Below are positions 7,294 to 15,350 of a DNA stretch of 19,375 nt, one piece after another. The notes under the pieces are model-generated. The model made no database searches. It saw only the letters and a list, made by a program, of their open reading frames with translations, and was not told the DNA's origin. How positions within the stretch are numbered: position 1 is the first letter of the stretch; every line of letters begins with the position of its first letter. Source of the DNA: an uncultured Eubacteriales bacterium (GTDB lineage Bacteria; Bacillota; Clostridia; Christensenellales; Borkfalkiaceae); the NCBI GenBank assembly GCA_905211955.1, contig CAJMCT010000007.1, positions 1-19,375 on the forward strand, read 5' to 3'. A program made the translations under genes and the position numbers.

Positions 7294-8685
7294 ATGAAAA
7301 GAATCGAACTTAAAAAACTGTTTTTAGCACAAGAAGAATACGGCGATAAGACCGTGACCGTTTGCGGTTGGGCAAAGACCATTAGAGATAGTAAGTCTTT
7401 TGGTTTTATAGAACTTAACGATGGTTCTTACTTTAAGAACTGTCAAATAGTTTTCGATCGTGAAAAGGTCACAAATTACGACGAAGTTGCACATCAAAAC
7501 GTAGGGGCGTGCTTAAAGATTACGGGCAAGGTAATTTTGACACCCGAAAGAAATCAACCGTTTGAAATCAATGCGGACGAGATCGAAATTTTGGGCGAAT
7601 CAACCCCCGATTATCCCCTACAAAAAAAGCGTCACACCTTAGAATTTTTGCGTTCTATCCCGCATTTAAGGGCAAGAACTAATACCTTTAACGCGGTTTT
7701 CAAAATTAGAAGCGAAGCGGCTTTTGCTATACACAGTTTCTTTAACGAACGTGGATTCGTTTACGTTCACACTCCCTTAATTACTGGTAGTGACTGTGAA
7801 GGTGCAGGGGCAATGTTCCAAGTGACTACTTTAGATTTAGATAACGTTCCTAAAACGGAAGGCGCTACCGATTATAAGCAAGACTTTTTCGGTAAAAAGG
7901 CAAGCCTTACCGTATCTGGACAGTTAGACGTAGAAAACTTTGCAATGGCATTTTCTAACGTGTATACGTTTGGACCTACGTTTAGAGCAGAACGTTCTAA
8001 CACCGTTCGTCACGCAGCGGAGTTTTGGATGATAGAACCCGAACTTGCTTTTGCCGACCTTTCCGACGATATGGACTGCGCTGAAGATATGGTAAAATAT
8101 ATCATTAACTACGTTATGAAAACTTGCAAAGAAGAATTGGAATTCTTAAACAAGTTTGTTGACACCGGACTTATCGATAGATTAAACAACGTTAAAGACA
8201 ACGAATTCGTTCGTTTAACTTATACCGAAGCGATTGAAATCTTAGAAAAGGTAAAAGACAGGTTTGAATTCCCTGTTTACTGGGGCGTAGACCTTCAAAG
8301 CGAACACGAAAGGTATTTGACCGAACAAGTTTTCAAAAAGCCCGTGTTCTTAACCAACTATCCTAAGGAAATCAAAGCCTTCTATATGCGCCTTAACGAC
8401 GATAAAAAGACGGTTGCTGCAAGCGACCTTTTAGTTCCCGGAATAGGCGAACTTATCGGCGGAAGCCAACGTGAAGAAAGATTAGACTTATTAAAAGCAC
8501 GTATGCAAGAGTGCGGACTTAAAGAAGAAGACTACAAGTCTTACTTAGACTTGCGTAAATACGGCGGTGTAATTCACTCTGGCTTTGGCTTAGGGTTTGA
8601 ACGTATGGTAATGTATTTAACGGGTATCGGTAATATCCGTGACGTATTGCCTTTCCCAAGAACCGTAGGCACGCTTGAAAACTAA
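7294..8685 (+). CDS. asnS: Asparaginyl-tRNA synthetase
   Basis: A class IIb aminoacyl-tRNA synthetase of 463 residues that charges tRNA-Asn with asparagine in the cytosol. The N-terminal OB-fold anticodon-binding domain runs to about residue 110 (VTVCGWAKTIRDSKSFGFIEL at 21-41). The catalytic domain has motif 2 beginning FRAERSNTVRH (230-240) followed by EFWMIEPE, and motif 3 GFGLGFERMVMYLTG (430-444) with a class II arginine. It is assigned to AsnRS rather than AspRS by overall length, the absence of the bacterial AspRS insertion domain, and the characteristic LVPGIGELIGGSQREERLD stretch. AGGATG at 7283-7288 precedes the ATG. It is first gene after the 7213 promoter and is followed by plsX after 12 bases. 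Confidence 0.95.
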   Translation: MKRIELKKLFLAQEEYGDKTVTVCGWAKTIRDSKSFGFIELNDGSYFKNCQIVFDREKVTNYDEVAHQNVGACLKITGKVILTPERNQPFEINADEIEILGESTPDYPLQKKRHTLEFLRSIPHLRARTNTFNAVFKIRSEAAFAIHSFFNERGFVYVHTPLITGSDCEGAGAMFQVTTLDLDNVPKTEGATDYKQDFFGKKASLTVSGQLDVENFAMAFSNVYTFGPTFRAERSNTVRHAAEFWMIEPELAFADLSDDMDCAEDMVKYIINYVMKTCKEELEFLNKFVDTGLIDRLNNVKDNEFVRLTYTEAIEILEKVKDRFEFPVYWGVDLQSEHERYLTEQVFKKPVFLTNYPKEIKAFYMRLNDDKKTVAASDLLVPGIGELIGGSQREERLDLLKARMQECGLKEEDYKSYLDLRKYGGVIHSGFGLGFERMVMYLTGIGNIRDVLPFPRTVGTLEN

Positions 8686-8697
8686 AAAAAGGAAACA

Positions 8698-9720
8698 ATG
8701 ATGAAAATTTTAATAGATGCTTTCGGTGGCGACAACGCACCCGAAGAAATAGTTAAAGGAACTATAGACGCCGTAAACGAAGAAAAGGACTTTACTGCAG
8801 TACTCGTAGGAAAGGAAGATAGAATAAAGGAACTTTTATCGGGATATAAGTACGACGAAAAAAGGATAGAAATTCTTCCCGCAAGCGACGTTATCACTTG
8901 CGAAGAAGAACCCACTATGGCTATAAGGAAAAAGCCAGATTCTTCAATTTGCGTAGCATTTAAAGAACTTAAAGAAAACCCCGAAGTAAAGGGCTTGGTT
9001 TCGGCAGGCTCTACGGGTGCGGTTTTAGTTGGCGCTACCTTAAAACTCGGTAGAATTAAGGGTGTAAATAGACCTTGTCTTTGCCCAACGCTTCCAACTC
9101 TTGTAGACGGCAAAAACGTGTTGATGTTGGACGTTGGTGCAAACGCAGACTGCAAGGCGATTAACCTTTGTCAGTTTGCACTTATGGGCTCGGTTTACGC
9201 GAAAATTATGGGCGTAGAAAACCCTAAGGTTGCGCTTTTATCTAACGGTACTGAAGACGAGAAGGGCAATGCCCTAAACCACGAAGTTTTCCCAATCTTA
9301 AAGGGTATGGAAAACATAAACTTCGTAGGGAATACCGAGGCTAGAGATATACTTTCCGGTGACTTTGACGTAATTGTCACGGACGGATTTTCGGGAAACG
9401 TTGCACTTAAATCTATTGAAGGTGCAATAGGGTCTATGATGAAACTCTTAAAAAGAGAAATGCTTTCTACATTTAAGGGTAAACTTGGCGGAATGCTTCT
9501 TAAAGACACGTTTAAGGGTGTTATGAAGAAGATGGATTATAATAACGGTGGCGCACTCTTTTTAGGTGTAGATAAAATCGTGTTAAAATCACACGGCTCG
9601 TCAAAAGCGCACGCTATTAAATGTACCGTGTTGCAAGCGGTAGATTATGCAAAGAAAGGTCTTACCGAAACCTTAAAGCAAGAGATATCTTCGGTCGACC
9701 TATCGGTAGGAACTGTTTAA
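8698..9720 (+). CDS. plsX: Phosphate acyltransferase PlsX
   Basis: A peripheral membrane enzyme that converts acyl-ACP and phosphate to acyl-phosphate, the acyl donor used by PlsY in phosphatidic acid synthesis. Length (340, or 339 from the second ATG) is typical. Seen motifs are DAFGGDNAP near the N-terminus, SAGSTGAVL around residue 101-109, LDVGANADCK, NTEARDI, DGFSGNVALK and the C-terminal HGSSKAHAI. Two tandem ATGs (8698, 8701) are possible; GGA at 8691-8693 is better spaced for 8701. It lies 12 bases after asnS and one base before rnc. The usual clostridial partners rpmF upstream and acpP downstream are both absent here. Confidence 0.96.
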   Translation: MMKILIDAFGGDNAPEEIVKGTIDAVNEEKDFTAVLVGKEDRIKELLSGYKYDEKRIEILPASDVITCEEEPTMAIRKKPDSSICVAFKELKENPEVKGLVSAGSTGAVLVGATLKLGRIKGVNRPCLCPTLPTLVDGKNVLMLDVGANADCKAINLCQFALMGSVYAKIMGVENPKVALLSNGTEDEKGNALNHEVFPILKGMENINFVGNTEARDILSGDFDVIVTDGFSGNVALKSIEGAIGSMMKLLKREMLSTFKGKLGGMLLKDTFKGVMKKMDYNNGGALFLGVDKIVLKSHGSSKAHAIKCTVLQAVDYAKKGLTETLKQEISSVDLSVGTV

Positions 9721-9721
9721 T

Positions 9722-10438
9722 ATGATATTCGATGCAAGCCTTTGCGAAGAAAGGATAGGATATACGTTTAAAGATAAAATGCTTTTAAGACAGTGTTTTA
9801 CGCACTCGTCTTACGCGCACGAACACGGCGAAAAGGATAACGAACTCTTAGAGTTTTTTGGGGATTCGGTAATTCAGTTCGTGGTGACCGAGTATTTATT
9901 CAAAAATGCTTATGGTGATGAAGGAAAACTTACCAAAAAGCGTGCGGATATGGTATCTAAAGAGCCTTTGCTTAAAGCGGTGTATAAACTTAAAATCACC
10001 GACCTTATGCTTATGGGAAAAGGGCAAATGGAAACTGCAAAGCCGGACGAAAAAATGTTTTCTTCCCTTTACGAAGCGGTGGTCGCAGGGATATATATAG
10101 ACGGCGGAATTGTTCCCGCTAAAAAATTTATAAAAGATACGATTATTTTTGATTTTGAACAAGCCGAAAAAAAGGCTAAATCGAAAAACCAAAAAAAATC
10201 ACAAGTTAAAGACGGTAAAAGTGCCTTTCAAGAATACGTTCAAAAACTTAAAATGGGCAGTATAACTTACGAAACGTTATCTAAAAAAGGGCCGGACCAT
10301 TTGCCTGAATTTCGCGTAGCGGCACTACTTAACGGTAAAAGGCTTGCGGAAGGAAAGGGGGCAAGTAAACGACTTGCCGAAATGCAAGCGGCGGAAAAAG
10401 CGCTTGATAAACTCAAAAAACAAGGCGGTAAAAAATAG
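9722..10438 (+). CDS. rnc: Ribonuclease III with altered nuclease-domain residues
   Basis: A 238-residue double-strand-specific endoribonuclease, expected to process rRNA precursors and structured transcripts. The nuclease domain (about 1-150) has the signature NELLEFFGDS (40-49), which keeps E41, E44 and D48. R, usual in the third position of the signature, is Leu here. The second acidic cluster, normally ADxxEA, reads SSLYEA (114-119). The catalytic-type Glu (E118) is kept but the Asp three residues earlier is Ser115. A C-terminal dsRNA-binding domain follows (about 164-232, KSAFQEYVQ, HLPEFRV and KRLAEMQAAEKAL), so this is not Mini-III. TAGGAA at 9707-9712 is nine bases before the ATG. The stop overlaps the smc start by one base. 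Confidence 0.93.
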   Translation: MIFDASLCEERIGYTFKDKMLLRQCFTHSSYAHEHGEKDNELLEFFGDSVIQFVVTEYLFKNAYGDEGKLTKKRADMVSKEPLLKAVYKLKITDLMLMGKGQMETAKPDEKMFSSLYEAVVAGIYIDGGIVPAKKFIKDTIIFDFEQAEKKAKSKNQKKSQVKDGKSAFQEYVQKLKMGSITYETLSKKGPDHLPEFRVAALLNGKRLAEGKGASKRLAEMQAAEKALDKLKKQGGKK

Positions 10439-13400
10439 TGAATTTTGAAAAAGTTGAAGTCTACGGATTTAAATCATTTGCGGACAAAGCGGAAATCAAG
10501 TTCGGAAACGGAATAACGGGTATAGTAGGGCCAAACGGTTGCGGAAAGTCTAACGTTGCCGATGCAATACGTTGGGTTTTAGGTGAACAATCTGCAAAAT
10601 CTTTGCGTGGTTCTTCTATGCAAGACGTTATATTTGCAGGTACTCAAAACAGGAAGTCTTTATCTTACTGTGAAGTTTCGCTTTACTTCGATAACTCTAA
10701 TAGAATGTTTAGTTTAGACTATAACGAAGTTATAATCACTAGAAAACTATTTAGAAGCGGTGAATCGGAATACTACATAAACAAGCAACCTGCAAGACTT
10801 AAAGATATAGTAGACCTACTTCACGAATGTGGTATTGGTAAAGAAGGCTATACCATAATCGGACAAGGTAAAGTAGAAGAAATTATGTCGGCAAAACCCG
10901 AAGACCGCCGTATGATATTTGAAGAAGCAACGGGTATCGCTAAGTTTAAGACGAGAAAGAACGAGTCGGAAAGAAAGTTAGAAAGAACTCACGAAAACTT
11001 AGTGAGATATATGGACATACTTTCGGAAATTGAAAACCAACTTGCGCCCTTAGAAAGACAAGCGGGAAAGGCAAAAGAATACAACGAAATTTCCGAAGAA
11101 CTAAAGCATCACGAACTTAACACGTATATCGCAAAGGTAGACGGTGTTGAAGATTCTAAAAACAAAATCTATATCAAGATTAAGGGTATAGACGAAGCGA
11201 CTGCGCTTCGCGAAAGGGAATTAAAGGACGCGCAGATAGAATACGACGGAATTTTTAGCGACATTGAAAAGGCGGACGAAAGACTTCGTACCCTTAACGA
11301 TGAACTTTTGGAAAAGCGCGTAGCAATGGAAAAAAGTTCGGGTGAAAAACAACTTTTCCAAGAAAGAATTTCATACCTTCTTGGACAAATTGAACGCGCT
11401 GAAAAGGAAATTCAAGAAAACTATAATATAATTGAAGATAGCAAAGCGTCTTTCTCTAAAAACGGTGAAGAACTTATTAAAGCGCAAGACGAACTAAAAG
11501 ATGCCAATAAAAAGGCTGACGAAGTGAGCCGTAAACTACTACAACTTACCGAAAGAATTACTCTTTCAGAAGAACTTCAAACGGCAAACACCAAAAAGGT
11601 TATAGAATCGATAGAATCTCTTACCGACCTTAAAGTCAATAAGGGAACTATGAGCATAGAAAGACTTAACCTTAACGATAAAAAGAACGAACTTACCGAA
11701 AAACTCGACGCTCTTTCGGTAAAAAGGGAAAAACTCTTTAACGATAAGGAAAAATGCGACAACAATATTAACGACTTAGACCGTGCCGTTTCCGACCTTA
11801 AAAACGATATCATAGAGCAAGAAAACGCGGTTAGAAACTTAAACGAAGAAACGGCTAAGTTTGATAACAAAATCTATTCTCTAAACTCAGCTATCACCAC
11901 CCTTGTCACTAAAGAAAACTTCTACAAGGGCTTAAAAGAAAACTACGAAGGCTATATGCTGTCCGTAAAGCTTTTACTTAATAGCGCTAAGTCTAACCCC
12001 CAAGTTAAAGGCAAGATTTTGGGCGTTGTAGCAGAGATTATAAAGAGCGATAGAAAGTTCGATATAGCATTAGAAACCGCGCTTGGAACGTCCGCTCAAA
12101 ACGTAGTGACCGCTACCATTGAAGACGGAAGTTATTTGATTAAGTACTTAAAGGAAAATAAACTCGGTATAGTGACCTTCCTTCCTTTAACGTCGGTAAA
12201 ACCAAGACCTATAAATTCCACCGTGCTTTCAGCGTTAAAAGAAAAGGGTGCATTAGGTGTCGCAAACGAACTCGTTTCTTACGATTCTAAGTTTGAAAAT
12301 ATTATATCTAACCTCTTAGGGAACACACTCATCGTGGACACGTTAGATAACGCCACGGTTATCGCGAACAAGTACCATTCGGCATTTAAGATGGTGACGC
12401 TTGACGGTGACGTATTCTCTACGCAAGGCGCAATGACCGGTGGATCGAGAAGACAAGATGCGGTAGGTTTACTATCGGGCGATAGAAGAATAGATGAGAT
12501 CAGCGAGCAGTTAAAGGCAAAACGCGAAGAAATGGATAAATTGAAAGCCGAAAAGGGAGACACCGAGAAGAAAAGAGACAAAGCGCTTGACGATTTATCT
12601 ATGATGAACGAAATGTATAACGGCAAACGTGAACAAGTATTGTTAGAACGTGAAAAACAAGCGGTTGCCGAAAATGCTTTGATTGAAATTGGTAAAGATA
12701 TTGAAAACACTACCGACTTGATTGAAGAAGTAGATAAGAGAATCGCTAAACTTGACGAAGATTATATAAGCGTGACGACTGGCGGAAAAGAACTTGAAGC
12801 AAAGAAAGAAACCGCCGAATCTAACGCGGATAAACATCAGGCCGAGTTTGACCTTCTAAAAAAAGAACGCGACGAATACGCTAAAAAGAGTACTGAACTT
12901 CAAGTTCGCACTACCGAACTTAGAGGACTTTTGGCATCGCTTTCCGATGACAATGCAAGACTTAAAAAGGCGATTAACGAAGCGGAAACTAGTATTGAAG
13001 GTCTAAAAAAGAGCAATGACGGCGCAAGAGGCATGATTGAAGATATGAAGCGCGAACAAGAAAAAGTTGCTCTTACCAAAGAAGAACAAGACCATATTAA
13101 CGGCATAAGAAACGAAATTGAAAACGTTGAAAATCACAAGTTGGGTTTAAAAGATAAACTTGCTAAAAACGACGAGAAAAAGCAACGTGCAACCGTGGAG
13201 CGTGATGAACTTTTAGAAAGAAAACACGTACAAGAAATTGCACTTGCAAAGATTGACTCCGACTTAGAGTATTTACAACAAAGCATTTGGGAAGACTATC
13301 AAGAAACCTACGAAACAGCGGTTAAACAAAAAGAAGAAAATTACGATGCTAACTTTGGCGAGCAAGAAATTGCAAGACTTAGAAAACGTCGTTCTTCGCT

Positions 13401-14028
13401 AGGTACTATTAACGGCTCGGCAATAGAAGACTTTAAGACTATGAAAGAGCGCTATGACGAAATGACCGCGCAAAAAGAAGATCTTGAAAAGGCTGAAAAG
13501 GACTTAAAAGAAGCAATCGACAAGATAAAAGGCGAAATGCTTACTCAGTTCGACGAAGGCTTTACCAAGATTAACGAAAACTTCCAAAAGATATTCAAAG
13601 AACTCTTTGGCGGTGGTAGAGCAATGCTTGAACTCGACTACACCGAAGTTGAAGACAGGTTAGAAGCAGGTATCGAAATTATCGCTGAACCCCCGGGAAA
13701 GAAACTTCAAAAACTATCTCTTTTATCAGGTGGCGAAAAGGCGCTTACCGCTATCGCGATATTGTTCTCGATATTAAAACTTCGTCCAATGCCTTTCTGT
13801 GTGCTTGACGAAATAGAAGCGGCGCTTGACGAAGCAAACGTAGATAGGTTTGCAAGATATTTGCAAAAATTCTCTGAAGATACGCAATTTATCGTTATCA
13901 CCCACAGAAAGCCGACTATGGAGATGGCGGACGCACTCTTTGGCGTCACTATGCAAGAAAAGGGTGTATCTAAGATGGTATCGGTAAAACTTTCAGACGT
14001 TGCGTCTTTCGACGACCAACTTGCTTAA
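10438..14028 (+). CDS. smc: Chromosome partition ATPase SMC
   Basis: A 1196-residue condensin subunit that dimerises and, with ScpA and ScpB, loops and segregates the chromosome. The head is split. Walker A GPNGCGKSN is at residues 31-39, with the ABC signature LSGGEK at 1096-1101 and Walker B PFCVLDE ending at E1125 followed by a D-loop. Long coiled coils (about 170-500 and 680-1030, rich in Glu/Lys heptads) flank a hinge at roughly 510-670 that contains GAMTGGSRR near its end. Length is normal. The GTG start overlaps the rnc TAG stop by one base (TAGTG), which suggests coupled translation. The order rnc-smc-ftsY is conserved in Firmicutes. Confidence 0.97.
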   Translation: MNFEKVEVYGFKSFADKAEIKFGNGITGIVGPNGCGKSNVADAIRWVLGEQSAKSLRGSSMQDVIFAGTQNRKSLSYCEVSLYFDNSNRMFSLDYNEVIITRKLFRSGESEYYINKQPARLKDIVDLLHECGIGKEGYTIIGQGKVEEIMSAKPEDRRMIFEEATGIAKFKTRKNESERKLERTHENLVRYMDILSEIENQLAPLERQAGKAKEYNEISEELKHHELNTYIAKVDGVEDSKNKIYIKIKGIDEATALRERELKDAQIEYDGIFSDIEKADERLRTLNDELLEKRVAMEKSSGEKQLFQERISYLLGQIERAEKEIQENYNIIEDSKASFSKNGEELIKAQDELKDANKKADEVSRKLLQLTERITLSEELQTANTKKVIESIESLTDLKVNKGTMSIERLNLNDKKNELTEKLDALSVKREKLFNDKEKCDNNINDLDRAVSDLKNDIIEQENAVRNLNEETAKFDNKIYSLNSAITTLVTKENFYKGLKENYEGYMLSVKLLLNSAKSNPQVKGKILGVVAEIIKSDRKFDIALETALGTSAQNVVTATIEDGSYLIKYLKENKLGIVTFLPLTSVKPRPINSTVLSALKEKGALGVANELVSYDSKFENIISNLLGNTLIVDTLDNATVIANKYHSAFKMVTLDGDVFSTQGAMTGGSRRQDAVGLLSGDRRIDEISEQLKAKREEMDKLKAEKGDTEKKRDKALDDLSMMNEMYNGKREQVLLEREKQAVAENALIEIGKDIENTTDLIEEVDKRIAKLDEDYISVTTGGKELEAKKETAESNADKHQAEFDLLKKERDEYAKKSTELQVRTTELRGLLASLSDDNARLKKAINEAETSIEGLKKSNDGARGMIEDMKREQEKVALTKEEQDHINGIRNEIENVENHKLGLKDKLAKNDEKKQRATVERDELLERKHVQEIALAKIDSDLEYLQQSIWEDYQETYETAVKQKEENYDANFGEQEIARLRKRRSSLGTINGSAIEDFKTMKERYDEMTAQKEDLEKAEKDLKEAIDKIKGEMLTQFDEGFTKINENFQKIFKELFGGGRAMLELDYTEVEDRLEAGIEIIAEPPGKKLQKLSLLSGGEKALTAIAILFSILKLRPMPFCVLDEIEAALDEANVDRFARYLQKFSEDTQFIVITHRKPTMEMADALFGVTMQEKGVSKMVSVKLSDVASFDDQLA

Positions 14029-14050
14029 AACTAAACTTTAAGGAACTTAA

Positions 14051-14947
14051 ATGGGATTATTCGGCAAATTAAAATCCGTTTTGTCAAAGACTAGAGACGG
14101 TATAGCAAAAAAACTTAACGACCTTTTCGCAAGGGATAAAATAGGCGAAGACTTTTACGAAGAGTTGGAAGATATATTAATATCTTCTGACGTTTCGGTA
14201 AAAACGACTATGGAAATCGTTGACGAAATAAGAGATACCGCGATAAAAGAAAAGTGTAAAGAGAAAGATTACGTTATAAATCTTCTAAAGACCGAACTTT
14301 TTGAAACGCTTTCTTATCCCGAAAAGTTAGACGTAAAAACCCCTGCTATAATTATGGTGGTTGGTGTAAACGGTGTTGGCAAAACCACAACGATTGGTAA
14401 ACTTGCAAACAAGTTTTCGCGCGAAGGGAAATCGGTGACTATCGCTGCTGGCGACACGTTTAGGGCTGCCGCCGCCGACCAACTTTCCGTTTGGGCGGAT
14501 AGAGCAAAGGTTAGAATTATTCGCCACGAAGAAGGGGCAGATGCTTCCGCAGTGGTGTTTGACGCCATAACTTCTATGAAGGCTAAAAAGACGGACGTTT
14601 TGATTATAGACACCGCAGGTAGACTTCACGTAAAATTAAACCTTATGGAAGAACTCAAAAAAATGAATAGGGTAATCGACCGTGAATATCCCGAAGCAAA
14701 CTTTTATAAACTTATAGTCTTAGACGCAACTACAGGTCAAAACGCTTATAACCAAGTAGAAGTATTTAATGAAGCGGTAGGCATAGACGGTATAGTTTTA
14801 ACTAAACTTGACGGCACTGCTAAGGGCGGGTTTATAATTTCGCTTTGCTACGAGTTAGAAGTTCCCGTGGTTTACGTAGGAACTGGCGAACAAATAGACG
14901 ATATAGAAGACTTTAACGCAAAAGAATTCGTAGAAGCACTCTTCTAA
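14051..14947 (+). CDS. ftsY: Signal recognition particle receptor FtsY
   Basis: An SRP-type GTPase that docks Ffh-ribosome complexes at the membrane for co-translational insertion. At 298 residues it is essentially only the NG core. The acidic A domain of E. coli FtsY is missing, as is usual in Firmicutes, and the N-terminal basic amphipathic segment (GKLKSVLSKTRDG) may touch lipid. GTPase motifs are G1 GVNGVGKTT (105-113), DTFRAAA (135-141), DTAGR (187-191) and TKLDG (251-255). AAGGAA around 14040-14045 precedes the ATG. No terminator is visible between it and the ylxM promoter, so read-through into the Ffh operon is likely. Confidence 0.96.
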   Translation: MGLFGKLKSVLSKTRDGIAKKLNDLFARDKIGEDFYEELEDILISSDVSVKTTMEIVDEIRDTAIKEKCKEKDYVINLLKTELFETLSYPEKLDVKTPAIIMVVGVNGVGKTTTIGKLANKFSREGKSVTIAAGDTFRAAAADQLSVWADRAKVRIIRHEEGADASAVVFDAITSMKAKKTDVLIIDTAGRLHVKLNLMEELKKMNRVIDREYPEANFYKLIVLDATTGQNAYNQVEVFNEAVGIDGIVLTKLDGTAKGGFIISLCYELEVPVVYVGTGEQIDDIEDFNAKEFVEALF

Positions 14948-14979
14948 ATATTAAACCATTAAAAATACTAATAAAACGC

Positions 14980-15008
14980 TTGACAGCAGTATAAAAAACG
15001 TATATAAT
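14980..15008 (+). promoter_or_regulatory. Perfect-consensus SigA promoter of the ylxM-ffh operon
   Basis: TTGACA at 14980-14985, a 17-base spacer and TATAAT at 15003-15008: both hexamers and the spacing match consensus exactly. Transcription should start near 15014-15016, which places the 5' end of the RNA at the base of a hairpin. Confidence 0.93.
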
Positions 15009-15011
15009 ACG

Positions 15012-15039
15012 GGGTGTAAAGGAAATTTACTTTACACCC
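15012..15039 (+). promoter_or_regulatory. 5'-terminal hairpin in the ylxM leader
   Basis: A perfect 10-bp stem GGGTGTAAAG/CTTTACACCC (15012-15021 with 15030-15039) with an 8-base loop, starting within a few bases of the expected transcription start. Only 11 bases separate it from the ylxM ATG, and those contain no Shine-Dalgarno sequence. The only AAGGA-like sequence is inside the hairpin (15019-15023). It may protect the 5' end, control translation, or be a weak terminator for read-through RNA. The following TTTTATT is a poor T-run. Confidence 0.7.
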
Positions 15040-15050
15040 TTGGTTTTATT

Positions 15051-15350
15051 ATGGAAAAAGATTTTAACTTCGTAGAACTTTTTGAGATATATAAAGAGTT
15101 GCTTACCGATAAGCAAAGGGACGTTTTTTATTCTTATTACTGTTTAGACTTATCGCTTGCGGAGATTGCCGAAGAATATAAAAGCACCCGTCAAAGCGTA
15201 TACGATACGGTAAAGAGTGTTAAAGCAAAACTTACGGAGTATGAAAGCCACTTAAAGTTAAAGAAAATGAGAGTGGAAATTTTAGAACTTTCTAAGGAAG
15301 TTAAAGACCAAGACTTATCCAATAAGTTAAAGGATATAATAGGTAGATAA
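15051..15350 (+). CDS. ylxM: YlxM/p13-family helix-turn-helix protein (UPF0122)
   Basis: A 99-residue protein whose central part resembles sigma-70 region 4: LTDKQRDVFYSYY, then SLAEIAEEYKSTRQSVYDTVKSV (about 18-57) as a helix-turn-helix, followed by a charged helical tail. YlxM homologues sit next to ffh in many Firmicutes and have been linked to modulating SRP GTPase function in streptococci; the exact role is unsettled and the helix-turn-helix might also bind DNA. It is the first gene after the consensus promoter. There is no Shine-Dalgarno sequence directly before the ATG, only a leader hairpin. Its TAA overlaps the ffh ATG by one base (TAATG). Confidence 0.93.
   Translation: MEKDFNFVELFEIYKELLTDKQRDVFYSYYCLDLSLAEIAEEYKSTRQSVYDTVKSVKAKLTEYESHLKLKKMRVEILELSKEVKDQDLSNKLKDIIGR

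Noticed and set aside
9718..9724. A hidden acpP gene between plsX and rnc
   Set aside because: There is a single base between the plsX stop and the rnc start; no acyl-carrier signature (DSL motif) is present in any nearby frame.
11577..13106. Several minus-strand Ser/Phe-rich ORFs inside smc
   Set aside because: They are antisense shadows of the Glu/Lys/Asp-rich coiled coil; long ORFs with this Ser/Phe/Leu composition are expected opposite such codons. No starts with ribosome binding sites support them.
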